From an uncultured Paracoccaceae bacterium (lineage in GTDB: Bacteria > Pseudomonadota > Alphaproteobacteria > Rhodobacterales > Rhodobacteraceae), in NCBI GenBank assembly GCA_934500835.1, contig CAKSTR010000002.1, positions 248,001 through 312,000 on the forward strand: a stretch of 64,000 nucleotides of DNA. Direction: 5' to 3'. Position numbers and translations under genes: made by a program. Of the stretch, positions 56,512 to 64,000 are shown piece by piece. Position 1 is the stretch's first letter. The number at the start of each line of letters is the position of its first letter. The notes under the pieces are model-generated. The model saw only the letters and a program-made list of their open reading frames with translations. It did no database searches and had not been told where the DNA came from.

Positions 56512-57777
56512 TCACTGGAAGACGGCGTTCGGGTTGTCGAGGCTGTCCGACCCCTCGAAATCGATCTTGGTCAGGCCAAGGGCCGCCACGGCGCGCTCGA
56601 TGCTTTTGGTCTGGGTGACCAGCGCATTGACCCCGCCCATGATCAGCGCCTCGCCCTCCTTGTTGCCGGGGGCCAGCATCATGTCATAGGCAAAGCCGCC
56701 CTCGGCTGCGGTCTTGATCGCGCCAAGCGCGGTCATGGTGGCGTCCAGCTCGCCCTTCAGTTGCGTGTCGACGGCCGCATCCTTGGCCGCCACCAGATCC
56801 GACAGCGAGGGGCCGGAGACCACGGTGCCGTCAACGCGGGTGTAGCTGCCCAGATAGACATTCCGCACGCCAAGGCCGTCGTAGTAGTGGCTGTTGTGGG
56901 TGTTGTCCGAGAAGCAGTCATGCTCTTCCTCGGGGTCGTTCAGCATCAGGCCAAGCTTCATCCGCTCGCCGGCCTGCTCGCCGTAGGAGAGGCTGCCCAT
57001 GCCGGTCAGCATCGCCAGAACACCGGCGTTCGGATCGGCGGTGACGGTGGCGCGGCCTTCGCCGCCCTCGGCCCATTGGGCGGCCATGAATTCAAGGTCC
57101 GACACCAGCAGATCGGTCGCTGCCTTCAGATAGGCGGCGCGGCGGTCGCAATTGCCGCCGGTGCAGCCCTCGCCCTGGACATAATCGGTATAGGGGCGGT
57201 TGCCGGCGCCGGCTTCGGTGCCGTTCAGGTCCTGGCCCCACAGCAGGAATTCGATGGCATGATACCCCGAGGCGACATTGGCCTCGATCCCGTCGGCTTC
57301 CTGCAGCGTGTCCGAGATCAGCGCAGGCGTGATTTCGGTCGCGTCGACCTCTGTCCCCGACAGGGTGAATTTCGGCGTGGCGATCACGTTCAGCCCGGCC
57401 AGCGCATTCTCTTCGTTCAGCGCCGAGCCTTCGGCGACATAGTCGATCAGCCCCTCGTCCAGCGGCCAGGCGTTCACCTTGCCCTCCCAGTCATCGACGA
57501 TCGCATTGCCGAAGCGGAACACCTCGGTCTGCTGATAGGGCGCGCGCGCGGCCAGCCAGGCGTCACGGGCCGCCTTCAGGGTTTCCTCGGACGGGGTGGC
57601 GATCAGCGCATCCACCGCCGCCTGCAGCGCCTTGGCCGTCGACAGGCTGTCGCCATAGCCGGCCGCCGCCAGATCCGCATAGGTCTTGACCACTTCGGCC
57701 GGGTCGGCGGCATGCGCGGCGACGGGCAGGGCAAGGGCGACGGCGGTGGTGATCGAGAGGAGGCGGGCGCGGGTCAT
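56512..57777 (-). CDS. Imelysin-family iron-uptake protein with intact GxHxxE
   Basis: A 421-residue secreted protein (signal MTRARLLSITTAVALALPVAAHAAD). The family motif GYHAIEFLLWGQD has the expected His and Glu. The two Cys in CTGGNCDRR and the CFSDNTHNSHYYDG segment are typical of the IrpA/ICMP group, thought to bind iron or an iron complex outside the inner membrane. It lies 40 bases after hemP and just before bfd, so it is placed for iron acquisition and storage. Confidence 0.9.
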   Translation of the reverse strand: MTRARLLSITTAVALALPVAAHAADPAEVVKTYADLAAAGYGDSLSTAKALQAAVDALIATPSEETLKAARDAWLAARAPYQQTEVFRFGNAIVDDWEGKVNAWPLDEGLIDYVAEGSALNEENALAGLNVIATPKFTLSGTEVDATEITPALISDTLQEADGIEANVASGYHAIEFLLWGQDLNGTEAGAGNRPYTDYVQGEGCTGGNCDRRAAYLKAATDLLVSDLEFMAAQWAEGGEGRATVTADPNAGVLAMLTGMGSLSYGEQAGERMKLGLMLNDPEEEHDCFSDNTHNSHYYDGLGVRNVYLGSYTRVDGTVVSGPSLSDLVAAKDAAVDTQLKGELDATMTALGAIKTAAEGGFAYDMMLAPGNKEGEALIMGGVNALVTQTKSIERAVAALGLTKIDFEGSDSLDNPNAVFQ

Positions 57778-57817
57778 CTTGCAGTCCTTGAAGGGGAAGG
57801 TGGAAAAGCGGTGCGGG

Positions 57818-58009
57818 TCATTTGGTAAGGATCAGCTTGCCGGCCCTGGTGATCCGCAGCGCATAGACCTGATCGCCCAGAACGATGCGGGCCGAGGTGC
57901 CGCCTGCGGTCAGCACGCGCGCATCGTGACAGGGCTCGGCACCGAAGGCCTTCCGTTCGGGCGGGCGCAAGGACGTATCGGGGACCGGGTCGGCCTCCTG
58001 ACGGTCCAT
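57818..58009 (-). CDS. hemP: Hemin uptake protein HemP
   Basis: A 63-residue protein. The C-terminal half (about residues 30-63, ending VYALRITRAGKLILTK) is the HemP domain; the N-terminus is a variable polar tail. HemP proteins are small cytoplasmic factors tied to haem/iron uptake and in some rhizobia activate haem receptor genes. A GGAGGTGA ribosome site precedes ATG 58009. First gene of the iron locus, so it reports and perhaps controls iron-responsive expression. Confidence 0.85.
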   Translation of the reverse strand: MDRQEADPVPDTSLRPPERKAFGAEPCHDARVLTAGGTSARIVLGDQVYALRITRAGKLILTK

Positions 58010-58399
58010 GTCTCACCTCCATCAACGCCATGTCGCTTGCTTGCCTTCCGGGGCTGGCTGCGGGTTGGTGTATAGGTGACAAAAACCCTCGGAAGTGTAA
58101 AGCTGATTTTTTCCGTAGGGAATGTGCGGACCTGCAGATTGCCCAGGCTTCCGCCCTTGCCGGTGGCGCCTGCCGGTGCGGTGCAAGGAAACGCGACGCA
58201 AGGGGCAGGGCGCGTCCCCAAGCCCGATTGACAGACCGGGATACCGCATGAGTAACCTGCGCGCACAGGCGCATGCCCGATCCTGCCTGTGGTTACATCC
58301 CTGCGCAGCAATTGCAGGTTCAGGCGGGGTCCGGGCGACCAAGACCTGACGGGGCGGGATTGTCCCCTCCGAATAATGCTGCAACCAGGGAGTATCCAC
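58010..58399. other. Divergent region between hemP and the polyamine-type transporter
   Basis: No convincing gene. The hemP side has A/T-richer DNA around 58070-58130, including a minus-strand TATACA and TTTACA that could be promoter elements, though their spacing is not ideal. The transporter side holds the candidate promoter and structured leader at 58228-58296. Confidence 0.4.
58228..58296 (+). promoter_or_regulatory. Candidate promoter and structured leader upstream of the tandem binding proteins
   Basis: A consensus -35 TTGACA (58228-58233) with a TAACCT-like -10 at 58253. From 58252 to 58296 two nested arms pair: GTAAC (58252) with GTTAC (58292), and CACAGGC (58264-58270) with GCCTGTG (58285-58291), giving a bulged hairpin with a 14-base loop. 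It ends about 100 bases before the start codon, so it could be a regulatory 5-prime leader or an operator. Confidence 0.35.
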
Positions 58400-59524
58400 T
58401 TGACCAAGGCAACCATCCTCAACCGCAGGCGCTTTCTGAAGGCGTCGGCGGCCGGCGCGACCTTCCTTGCCGCGCCCGCGATCATCTCGTCCAGGGCGCT
58501 GGCCTCTTCGGGCGAGGTCAATTTCATCGGTTGGGCCGGGTTCCCCGTGCTGGCCGACAAGGTCCTTCCGGCCTTCACGGCCGCCACAGGCATCAAGGTG
58601 AATTTCAAGGAACTTCCCGATCAGGACAGCATGTTCAGCGAGGCCAAGGTCGCACTTCAGGCCGGCGGCATCGACGTGATCGAGCCGTCGATCGACCGGA
58701 TCGGCGCCTGGGCCGCGAACGGCCTGCTTGCGCCGCTGGATGAATCGAAGCTGGCGATGGACAACTACCTGCCGGGGCTTGCCGATGGCGCGGCCGGGGC
58801 GCGCAGCCGTATCGACGGCCAGCTGGTCTATGTGCCCTCGAACTGGGGGACCGAGTCGCTGGTTGTGAACAACGCCGATGCCAAGATGTCGTCGCCCCCT
58901 TCGCTGGGCGATCTCTTCTCGGCCGACAACCCCTCCACCGTGCGCCCGCATTCGTCGCTGGCGGCGATGGGCCGCTGGCTTGATGCGCAAGGCAAGCTGC
59001 CGCGTCCGTGGATTGACGGCTACAGCGACATGGCGGTGATGACCGAGCTTTGGGACATCGCGCTGGCCGAGGCGGTGAAGGCGAAGGGCAACATCGTCCA
59101 GTGGTGGAGCGGCGAGAATGACGCCAATGCCGGCTTTACGGCCAATGGCGCCACCGTCGGCCTATGTTGGGATTCCACGGGTTTCAATCTGCGCAACGAC
59201 GGCTACAGCTATGTCTCGCCGGTCGAAGGCGCCTTTGCCTGGAATCAGGGCTTTGTGATGCTGAAGAACGCCGCCAACCCCGAACAGGCGCATGAGTTCA
59301 TGAAGTTCATCTCGACCCCAGAAGGCGCGGCCGGCTGGGCCGAGGCTTTCGCCTCCAACCCGGTGGGCAAGGGCGCGCTGGACCTGATGGACCCCGATGT
59401 TGCCAAGCAGTTCAGCAGCACCTTCAATGACGAGGCGCTGGCCAAACTGTGGTGGTGGCCCGACCAGTCGGCCGAGTTCCTGACCAAGCGGGCGGAATAC
59501 GCCGACAAGTACAAGGCGGCGTAA
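58400..59524 (+). CDS. Polyamine-type ABC transporter binding protein, tandem copy 1
   Basis: A 374-residue Tat-exported binding protein (NRRRFLKAS, then an Ala-rich hydrophobic stretch to SRALA-S), PotD/PotF-like. Motifs include GWAGFPVLADKVLPAFT, WWSGENDANAGFTANG and WWWPDQSAEF. TTG 58400 aligns with the start of the neighbouring copy and has a CAGGGAG site; ATG 58376 is an alternative adding eight residues. Clearly paralogous along its length to the next gene. Ligand could be a polyamine or another cationic amine. Confidence 0.88.
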   Translation: MTKATILNRRRFLKASAAGATFLAAPAIISSRALASSGEVNFIGWAGFPVLADKVLPAFTAATGIKVNFKELPDQDSMFSEAKVALQAGGIDVIEPSIDRIGAWAANGLLAPLDESKLAMDNYLPGLADGAAGARSRIDGQLVYVPSNWGTESLVVNNADAKMSSPPSLGDLFSADNPSTVRPHSSLAAMGRWLDAQGKLPRPWIDGYSDMAVMTELWDIALAEAVKAKGNIVQWWSGENDANAGFTANGATVGLCWDSTGFNLRNDGYSYVSPVEGAFAWNQGFVMLKNAANPEQAHEFMKFISTPEGAAGWAEAFASNPVGKGALDLMDPDVAKQFSSTFNDEALAKLWWWPDQSAEFLTKRAEYADKYKAA

Positions 59525-59686
59525 GCCTGCCTCGATCCGGCAGCTTCCGGCCTGAAGGATGGAGACGGGCGGCAGGGCGTTTCATCGCCGCCCGATTTTC
59601 ATTCACCTTGCCGCCATCTGCCTGTTACATGGGCGTGGCTAGGCTGCGCCACCCCGCGCTGTCTTTGCGCTGATGAGGAGACTGAC

Positions 59687-60802
59687 ATGACCCAACTGAA
59701 CCGCCGCCGCTTCCTGCAGACCTCGGTCGCCGGGGCCGGACTGCTGGCCGCGCCTGCGCTGATCTCGTCCAAGGCGCTTGCCTCTTCGGGCGAACTGAAC
59801 TTCGTCGGCTGGGCCGGCTATCCCGAGCTGGCCGAAAAGATCCTGCCCGCCTTCACCGCGGCGACCGGCATCAAGGTCAACTTCAAGGAAGTTCCCGACC
59901 ACGAGACGATGTATGCCGAGTCGAAGATCTCGATGGAGACCGGCGGCATCGACCTGATCGAGACCACCATCGACCGCTGGGGCAGCTACAACGCCAATGG
60001 CCTGCTGCAGCCCTGGGATGAATCGAAGATGGACCTGAACGCCTATCTGCCGGGTCTGGCCGATGGCGAGGCCGGCGAGATGTCGCGCCTTGAAGGGGCC
60101 TTGATGATCGTGCCGTCCGTCTGGGGCACCGAGGCTCTGGTGGCGTCCGAAGCCGATGCCAAGCTGTCCTCGCCCGCGTCGCTGGGCGATCTCTTCAACG
60201 CCGAGAACCCGGCCGTACTGCGCCCGCACTCGACCCTGGCGGCGATGGGCCGCTGGCTGGAAGCGCAGGGCAAGCTGCCGAAACCCTGGCGTGAAGGCTA
60301 TGCCGACATGGCCGTGATGACCGAACTCTGGGACATCGCGCTGGCCGAGGCGATCAAGCTGAAAGGCAACGTTGTCCAGTGGTGGTCGGGCGAGAACGAG
60401 GCCGTGGCCGGCTTCCAGGCCAACGGCGCCGTGATCGGCCTGTGCTGGGATTCGACCGGCTTCAACGTCCGCGGCGATGGCTACAAATACATCGCGCCGG
60501 TCGAAGGGGCTTTCGCCTGGAACCAGGGCTTCTCGCTGCTGAAGGGCGCCAAGAACGCCGAAGCGGCGGCCGAACTGGCCAAGTTCGTCGCCACCCCGCA
60601 GGCTTCGGCCGACTGGGCGACCGCGTTCAAGGCCAACCCGGTTGCCAAGGGCGGGCCGGAGCTGATGACGCCGGATATCGCCGAATACTATGCCGGCACC
60701 TTCGATGACACCGCGCTGAAGTCGCTGTGGTGGTGGCCCGAGCAAACCGCCGAATTCGTCGCCAAGCGCGGCGAATACGCCGACAAGTACAAAGCGGCCT
60801 GA
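59687..60802 (+). CDS. Polyamine-type ABC transporter binding protein, tandem copy 2
   Basis: A 371-residue paralogue of the preceding gene with a Tat signal (LNRRRFLQTS). It keeps the same framework (GWAGYPELAEKILPAFT, WWSGENEAVAGFQANG, WWWPEQTAEF) but differs in residues likely to line the ligand pocket, e.g. TIDRWGSYNANGL versus SIDRIGAWAANGL. It may widen or shift specificity while sharing the single ATPase and permease pair downstream. 162 bases separate the copies and 257 bases follow before the ATPase gene. Confidence 0.9.
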   Translation: MTQLNRRRFLQTSVAGAGLLAAPALISSKALASSGELNFVGWAGYPELAEKILPAFTAATGIKVNFKEVPDHETMYAESKISMETGGIDLIETTIDRWGSYNANGLLQPWDESKMDLNAYLPGLADGEAGEMSRLEGALMIVPSVWGTEALVASEADAKLSSPASLGDLFNAENPAVLRPHSTLAAMGRWLEAQGKLPKPWREGYADMAVMTELWDIALAEAIKLKGNVVQWWSGENEAVAGFQANGAVIGLCWDSTGFNVRGDGYKYIAPVEGAFAWNQGFSLLKGAKNAEAAAELAKFVATPQASADWATAFKANPVAKGGPELMTPDIAEYYAGTFDDTALKSLWWWPEQTAEFVAKRGEYADKYKAA

Positions 60803-60987
60803 ACGGGGCCGCCTGACAAGGCAGCCGATCGCCATGGCGGGGGGCATCCCTCTGCCATGGCATGCCGTTGCGCCTGCAGTGCAAGGCGCCAAAGCCGGGT
60901 GCCGGCGGCCGGTCCCTGCGATCATGCCGGTTTGCCGCGCAACCGCGCCATCCGGCCCCGGAAACACGGCCGATCTGGCGATACCAT

Positions 60988-61023
60988 TTGCAGTATGGCC
61001 GCGGCCTGCTAGCTTTGGCCAAA
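60988..61023 (+). promoter_or_regulatory. Possible internal promoter and palindrome before the ATPase gene
   Basis: TTGCAG (60988-60993), 16-base spacer, TAGCTT (61010-61015), overlapping the perfect palindrome TTTGGCCAAA (61014-61023). About 40 bases ahead of the ATPase start. The 257-base gap after the second binding protein also has GCCATGGC repeats near 60831 and 60856. Confidence 0.3.
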
Positions 61024-61059
61024 AAACAACAACCAGGACATTCGGGGGACGACGACGCG

Positions 61060-62142
61060 ATGAGCGCCGCAATTGATCTGGAAAACGTCTGCTGCGATTT
61101 CGGCACCTTCCGTGCTGTCGACAACGCCAATGTCTCCATCCGGCCGGGCGAGTTCTTTTCGTTCCTTGGCCCCTCGGGCTGCGGCAAGACCACCATCCTG
61201 CGCATGATCTCGGGCTTCATCGACCCCACTTCGGGGACCATCAGCATCGGCGGCAAGGATGTGAAGGGCACCCGCCCGAACCAGCGTCCGACGGCGCTGA
61301 TCTTCCAGAACCTTGCCCTCTTTCCGCTGATGCCGATCTGGGAGAACATCTCCTTCGGGCTTGAGGTGCGCGGCGTCGACAAGGCGACCCGGCGCAGGAA
61401 GGCCGAGGAGCTCTTGCGCCTCGTCGATCTGCCCGATGCCGGCGACAAGATGGTCAGCCAGCTTTCCGGTGGCCAGAAGCAGCGCGTCGCCATCGCCCGC
61501 GCGCTGGCCGTCGAACCCAGTGTGATGTTGCTGGACGAACCGCTGTCCGCCCTTGACCTGAAGCTCCGCCAGCACATGCGGGCCGAACTTCGCGCCATCC
61601 AGAAGCGCACCGGCGTCACCTTCATCTACATCACCCATGACCAGGGCGAGGCGCTTGCCATGTCCGACCGGGTCGGCGTCATGAGCCAGGGCCGCATCCA
61701 GCAGATTGCCGACCCGCGCGACATCTACAACAACCCGGTCAATGGTTTCGTCGCCAGTTTCGTGGGCGAAAACAACATCTTCGAGGGCGTGGCCGGCCCC
61801 GTGGCCGCCGGCCACGCCGCCTTTGACACCGCCGAGGGCAATTTCCGCGCGCGGCTTGCCGCCGAGGCGGCGGACAAGACGCTGAAGCTCTACGTCCGCC
61901 CCGAACACACCGCCCTGACCGCCACCCCGGGCACCGAGAATTCGGTGCCCGTAACCGTTTCCGAAGTCTCGTTCGAAGGCCCCTTCATCGCCGTCAGCGC
62001 GCTGACCGACAAGGGCAAGACCATCGTGGCCGAGATCCGCAACGACGGTCAGGCCACGGTGCCGGAACTGGGGGCCAGGATGCATGCGGGCTTTGCCGCC
62101 GAGCGCGCCTCGCTTCTGCCCGACGCCAACGTCCGGGGGTGA
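61060..62142 (+). CDS. Polyamine-type ABC transporter ATP-binding protein (PotA-like)
   Basis: A 360-residue ATPase. Walker A is GPSGCGKTT (near residue 38), signature LSGGQKQRVAIARA, Walker B VMLLDEPLSALDLKLR, then the switch His in THDQGEALAMSDR. The C-terminal TOBE regulatory domain spans about residues 270-355. ATG 61060 gives the standard N-terminus MSAAIDLENVCCDFG. Its stop overlaps the permease start region, showing coupling. Substrate inferred from binding-protein family. Confidence 0.93.
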   Translation: MSAAIDLENVCCDFGTFRAVDNANVSIRPGEFFSFLGPSGCGKTTILRMISGFIDPTSGTISIGGKDVKGTRPNQRPTALIFQNLALFPLMPIWENISFGLEVRGVDKATRRRKAEELLRLVDLPDAGDKMVSQLSGGQKQRVAIARALAVEPSVMLLDEPLSALDLKLRQHMRAELRAIQKRTGVTFIYITHDQGEALAMSDRVGVMSQGRIQQIADPRDIYNNPVNGFVASFVGENNIFEGVAGPVAAGHAAFDTAEGNFRARLAAEAADKTLKLYVRPEHTALTATPGTENSVPVTVSEVSFEGPFIAVSALTDKGKTIVAEIRNDGQATVPELGARMHAGFAAERASLLPDANVRG

Positions 62143-62144
62143 TC

Positions 62145-63071
62145 ATGCAGGACATGTTCCGCCGCTATGGCTCCGGGCTGACGCTGGTCATCTGCCTTCT
62201 GGTCGCCTTCTGGCTGGTGATGCTGGTGATCGTGCCCAATATCACGCTGTTCGAGCAAAGCTTCCGCCCCTACCTGCCGGTGACCGAGATCGGCGGGCCG
62301 AAAGACACCTACGGCTTTGGCAACTATGCCAAGGTCTTCCACGGCTCGGTCGAGAAAAGCATCTTCGGGATCAGCTTTACCCTTCCGGTGCATGTCTATA
62401 CCTTCTTCCTGACCATGTTCTATTCGATCGTGGTCACCTTCATGTGCTTCATCCTTGCCTATCCGCTGGCCTATTATCTGGCCAAGATCGTCAAGCCGAA
62501 GTCCTTGCCGACGCTTCTTCTGATGCTCTTCATCCCCCTGTGGGTCAGTGAAGTGCTGCGCGCCTTTGCCTGGTGGATCATCCTTGCCTTCAAGGGGCCG
62601 CTGAACGCGCTTCTTCTGGGCATCGGGCTGATCGACGCCCCGATCCGCTGGACCAACATGGGCTATACCGGCGTGGTGATCGGTCTGATCTACACCTATG
62701 TCCTGTTCATGCTGTTCCCGGTCTACAACGCCGTGCAATCGCTGGACACCAACCAGATCGAGGCGGCCGAGGATCTTGGCGCCTCGTGGTGGAAGATCCA
62801 CTGGAAGATCGTCCTGCCGCATTCCAAGCCCGGTATCGCCTCGGGGTCGGTCATGGTGTTCATGCTGTCGGCGGGCTCGCTTCTGGTGCCCTCGATCCTT
62901 GGCTCCACCACCTCGCAATGGTTCACCCAGACCATCGACCAGTGGTTCAAGGACGCGCTCGACTGGAACACCGCCTCGGCCTATGCCTTCCTCCTGCTGA
63001 TCCTCTGCACGCTTTTCGTCACCGTGGCGCTGAAGCTGTTCCGGGTGAAGCTTTCCGACATCGCGAAATAG
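62145..63071 (+). CDS. Polyamine-type ABC transporter permease (PotB-like)
   Basis: About 308 residues with six hydrophobic segments. The EAA loop reads QIEAAEDLGASWWKIHWKIVLP, typical of PotB. I prefer ATG 62145, spaced five bases from a GGGGG stretch; GTG 62139 overlaps the ATPase stop and is possible. It forms the membrane channel with the next gene product. Confidence 0.92.
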   Translation: MQDMFRRYGSGLTLVICLLVAFWLVMLVIVPNITLFEQSFRPYLPVTEIGGPKDTYGFGNYAKVFHGSVEKSIFGISFTLPVHVYTFFLTMFYSIVVTFMCFILAYPLAYYLAKIVKPKSLPTLLLMLFIPLWVSEVLRAFAWWIILAFKGPLNALLLGIGLIDAPIRWTNMGYTGVVIGLIYTYVLFMLFPVYNAVQSLDTNQIEAAEDLGASWWKIHWKIVLPHSKPGIASGSVMVFMLSAGSLLVPSILGSTTSQWFTQTIDQWFKDALDWNTASAYAFLLLILCTLFVTVALKLFRVKLSDIAK

Positions 63072-63082
63072 GGGGGCATCAC

Positions 63083-63952
63083 ATGCACAAGTTCCGTCTG
63101 GGCCTGTCGCACCTCTATATGGCGCTGTTCCTGCTCTACCTGCTCCTGCCGCTGGTGGTGATGTCGGGGGCGGCCTTCAACGACTCGAAGCTGCCCTCCA
63201 TCGTGCCGTGGAAGGGCTGGACCACGATGTGGTTCGGCGAGATGATCGCCGACCAGCGCATGATGATCGCCTTCCGCAACACGCTTCTGGTGGCGGTCGC
63301 GGTGGCGCTGCTGGCGATCATCGTCGGCACGGCTTCGGCGATCCTGATCAACTCGATCTCGGGGCGGCTGCGCACGGCGCTTTACGGGATGATGATCTCG
63401 ACCATCCTGATCCCCGGTGTCGTCATCGGCATCTCGACGATGATCATGTGGACCAAGCTGGGCAATGCCATCGAGTCCGACTTCATCCTCTTCAAGCCCG
63501 GGCTGCATCTCAGCGTGCTGGGGCAGGTCAGCTATATCGCCGCCATGGTGATGCTTCTGGTGCTGGCGCGATTGCAAAGCTTCGATGCCGGGCTGGAGGA
63601 GGCGGCGCTTGACCTTGGCGCGTCCCATGCGCAGGTCATGCGCCGCATCCTCTTGCCGCATCTCTACCCGGCCATCGCGGCCGGCGCCGCAGTCGCCTTC
63701 TTCCAGTCGATCGAGAACTTCAACGTCACGCAATTCACCCGGGGCGGGGCGGATACGCTGACGGTCTATGTGTTCTCGAAGGTGCGATCGGGGATCACCC
63801 CCACGATCAACGCGCTGGCGTTCCTGCTGATCTGCATCACGCTGGTTCTGGCCGTGGTCTACGAGGTGAACCGCCGCCGCCTTGCCCGGGCCGAGGCTGC
63901 CCGTCTGGCACAGGCCCGCCGGGCCGAGGCCGAAGAAGGAAAGTCGTTCTGA
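63083..63952 (+). CDS. Polyamine-type ABC transporter permease (PotC-like)
   Basis: A 289-residue inner-membrane permease. The EAA loop is GLEEAALDLGASHAQVMRRILLP, followed by SIENFNVTQFTRG, common in this transporter class. It has a charged C-terminal tail (RRRLARAEAARLAQARRAEA). It starts 11 bases after the partner permease and ends just before a strong hairpin, so it closes the operon. Confidence 0.93.
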   Translation: MHKFRLGLSHLYMALFLLYLLLPLVVMSGAAFNDSKLPSIVPWKGWTTMWFGEMIADQRMMIAFRNTLLVAVAVALLAIIVGTASAILINSISGRLRTALYGMMISTILIPGVVIGISTMIMWTKLGNAIESDFILFKPGLHLSVLGQVSYIAAMVMLLVLARLQSFDAGLEEAALDLGASHAQVMRRILLPHLYPAIAAGAAVAFFQSIENFNVTQFTRGGADTLTVYVFSKVRSGITPTINALAFLLICITLVLAVVYEVNRRRLARAEAARLAQARRAEAEEGKSF

Positions 63953-63964
63953 TCCGCGCCTGAA

Positions 63965-63994
63965 GGAACGGCCGGGCAAAGACCCGGCCGTTCC
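63965..63994 (+). terminator. Hairpin ending the polyamine-type transporter operon
   Basis: GGAACGGCCGGG-CAAAGA-CCCGGCCGTTCC, a perfect 12-bp stem 12 bases after the last stop codon. The window ends six bases later, so a following T-run cannot be fully judged; the visible bases are CTCAGG. Confidence 0.7.
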
Positions 63995-64000
63995 CTCAGG

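Overview
The window is a GC-rich chromosomal segment from an alphaproteobacterium, most likely a member of the Rhodobacteraceae/Paracoccaceae. The evidence is the sciP-ctrA cell-cycle pair, the pyrH-frr-uppS-cdsA-dxr-rseP-bamA-ompH-fabZ-lpxA-lpxI-lpxB envelope block (with lpxI rather than lpxH), Tat-exported solute-binding proteins, and an alphaproteobacterial-type SOS box (GTTC-N7-GTTC). I saw no rRNA, tRNA, CRISPR array, transposase or integrase. Both edges are open: ssb runs off the left end, and the right end stops just past the terminator of a transporter operon.

Layout. 1-1405: ssb (partial, minus) and a secreted lytic transglycosylase (plus). 1560-9182: an oligopeptide-type ABC importer (binding protein, two permeases, one fused double ATPase) on the minus strand, with an AraC regulator upstream and a promoter/double-dyad region between. 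9344-22754: miaA (minus), then the pyrH-to-lpxB block (plus), which covers pyrimidine nucleotide supply, ribosome recycling, isoprenoid and phospholipid precursors, outer-membrane assembly and lipid A. 22876-29906: mnmA, sciP, ctrA, ligA, recG. 29982-30308: a 39-residue membrane peptide behind an SOS box, ending in a strong terminator.

30442-43376: a betaine catabolism region. A GlxA/GbdR-like regulator and ProVWX importer (minus) diverge from a GntR-DapA family-ALDH-FAD oxidoreductase operon (plus). This converges on a minus operon of an MttB-family methyltransferase, an HpbD-like betaine epimerase and two SDRs. The set can be read as import, 2-epimerisation, N-demethylation and oxidation of (hydroxy)proline betaine to 2-oxoglutarate.

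43709-51737: small genes, an RBBP9-type hydrolase, an AGE-family sugar isomerase, and a tightly coupled minus-strand operon (class III aminotransferase, BKACE, GNAT, acetylpolyamine-amidohydrolase-like deacetylase, dimethylformamidase-like protein) that looks like a dedicated pathway for an N-substituted amino compound. 51831-58009: an iron/haem locus (hemP, two imelysins, a di-haem DUF1111 oxidoreductase, DUF1513, bfr, bfd). 58400-63952: a polyamine-type ABC importer with tandem duplicated binding proteins.

Across the window a dispersed element (a G/C hairpin beside a conserved GGGATATTT core) recurs at gene ends. In two convergent gene pairs it occurs as facing inverted copies, and one copy abuts and may supply the miaA start codon.
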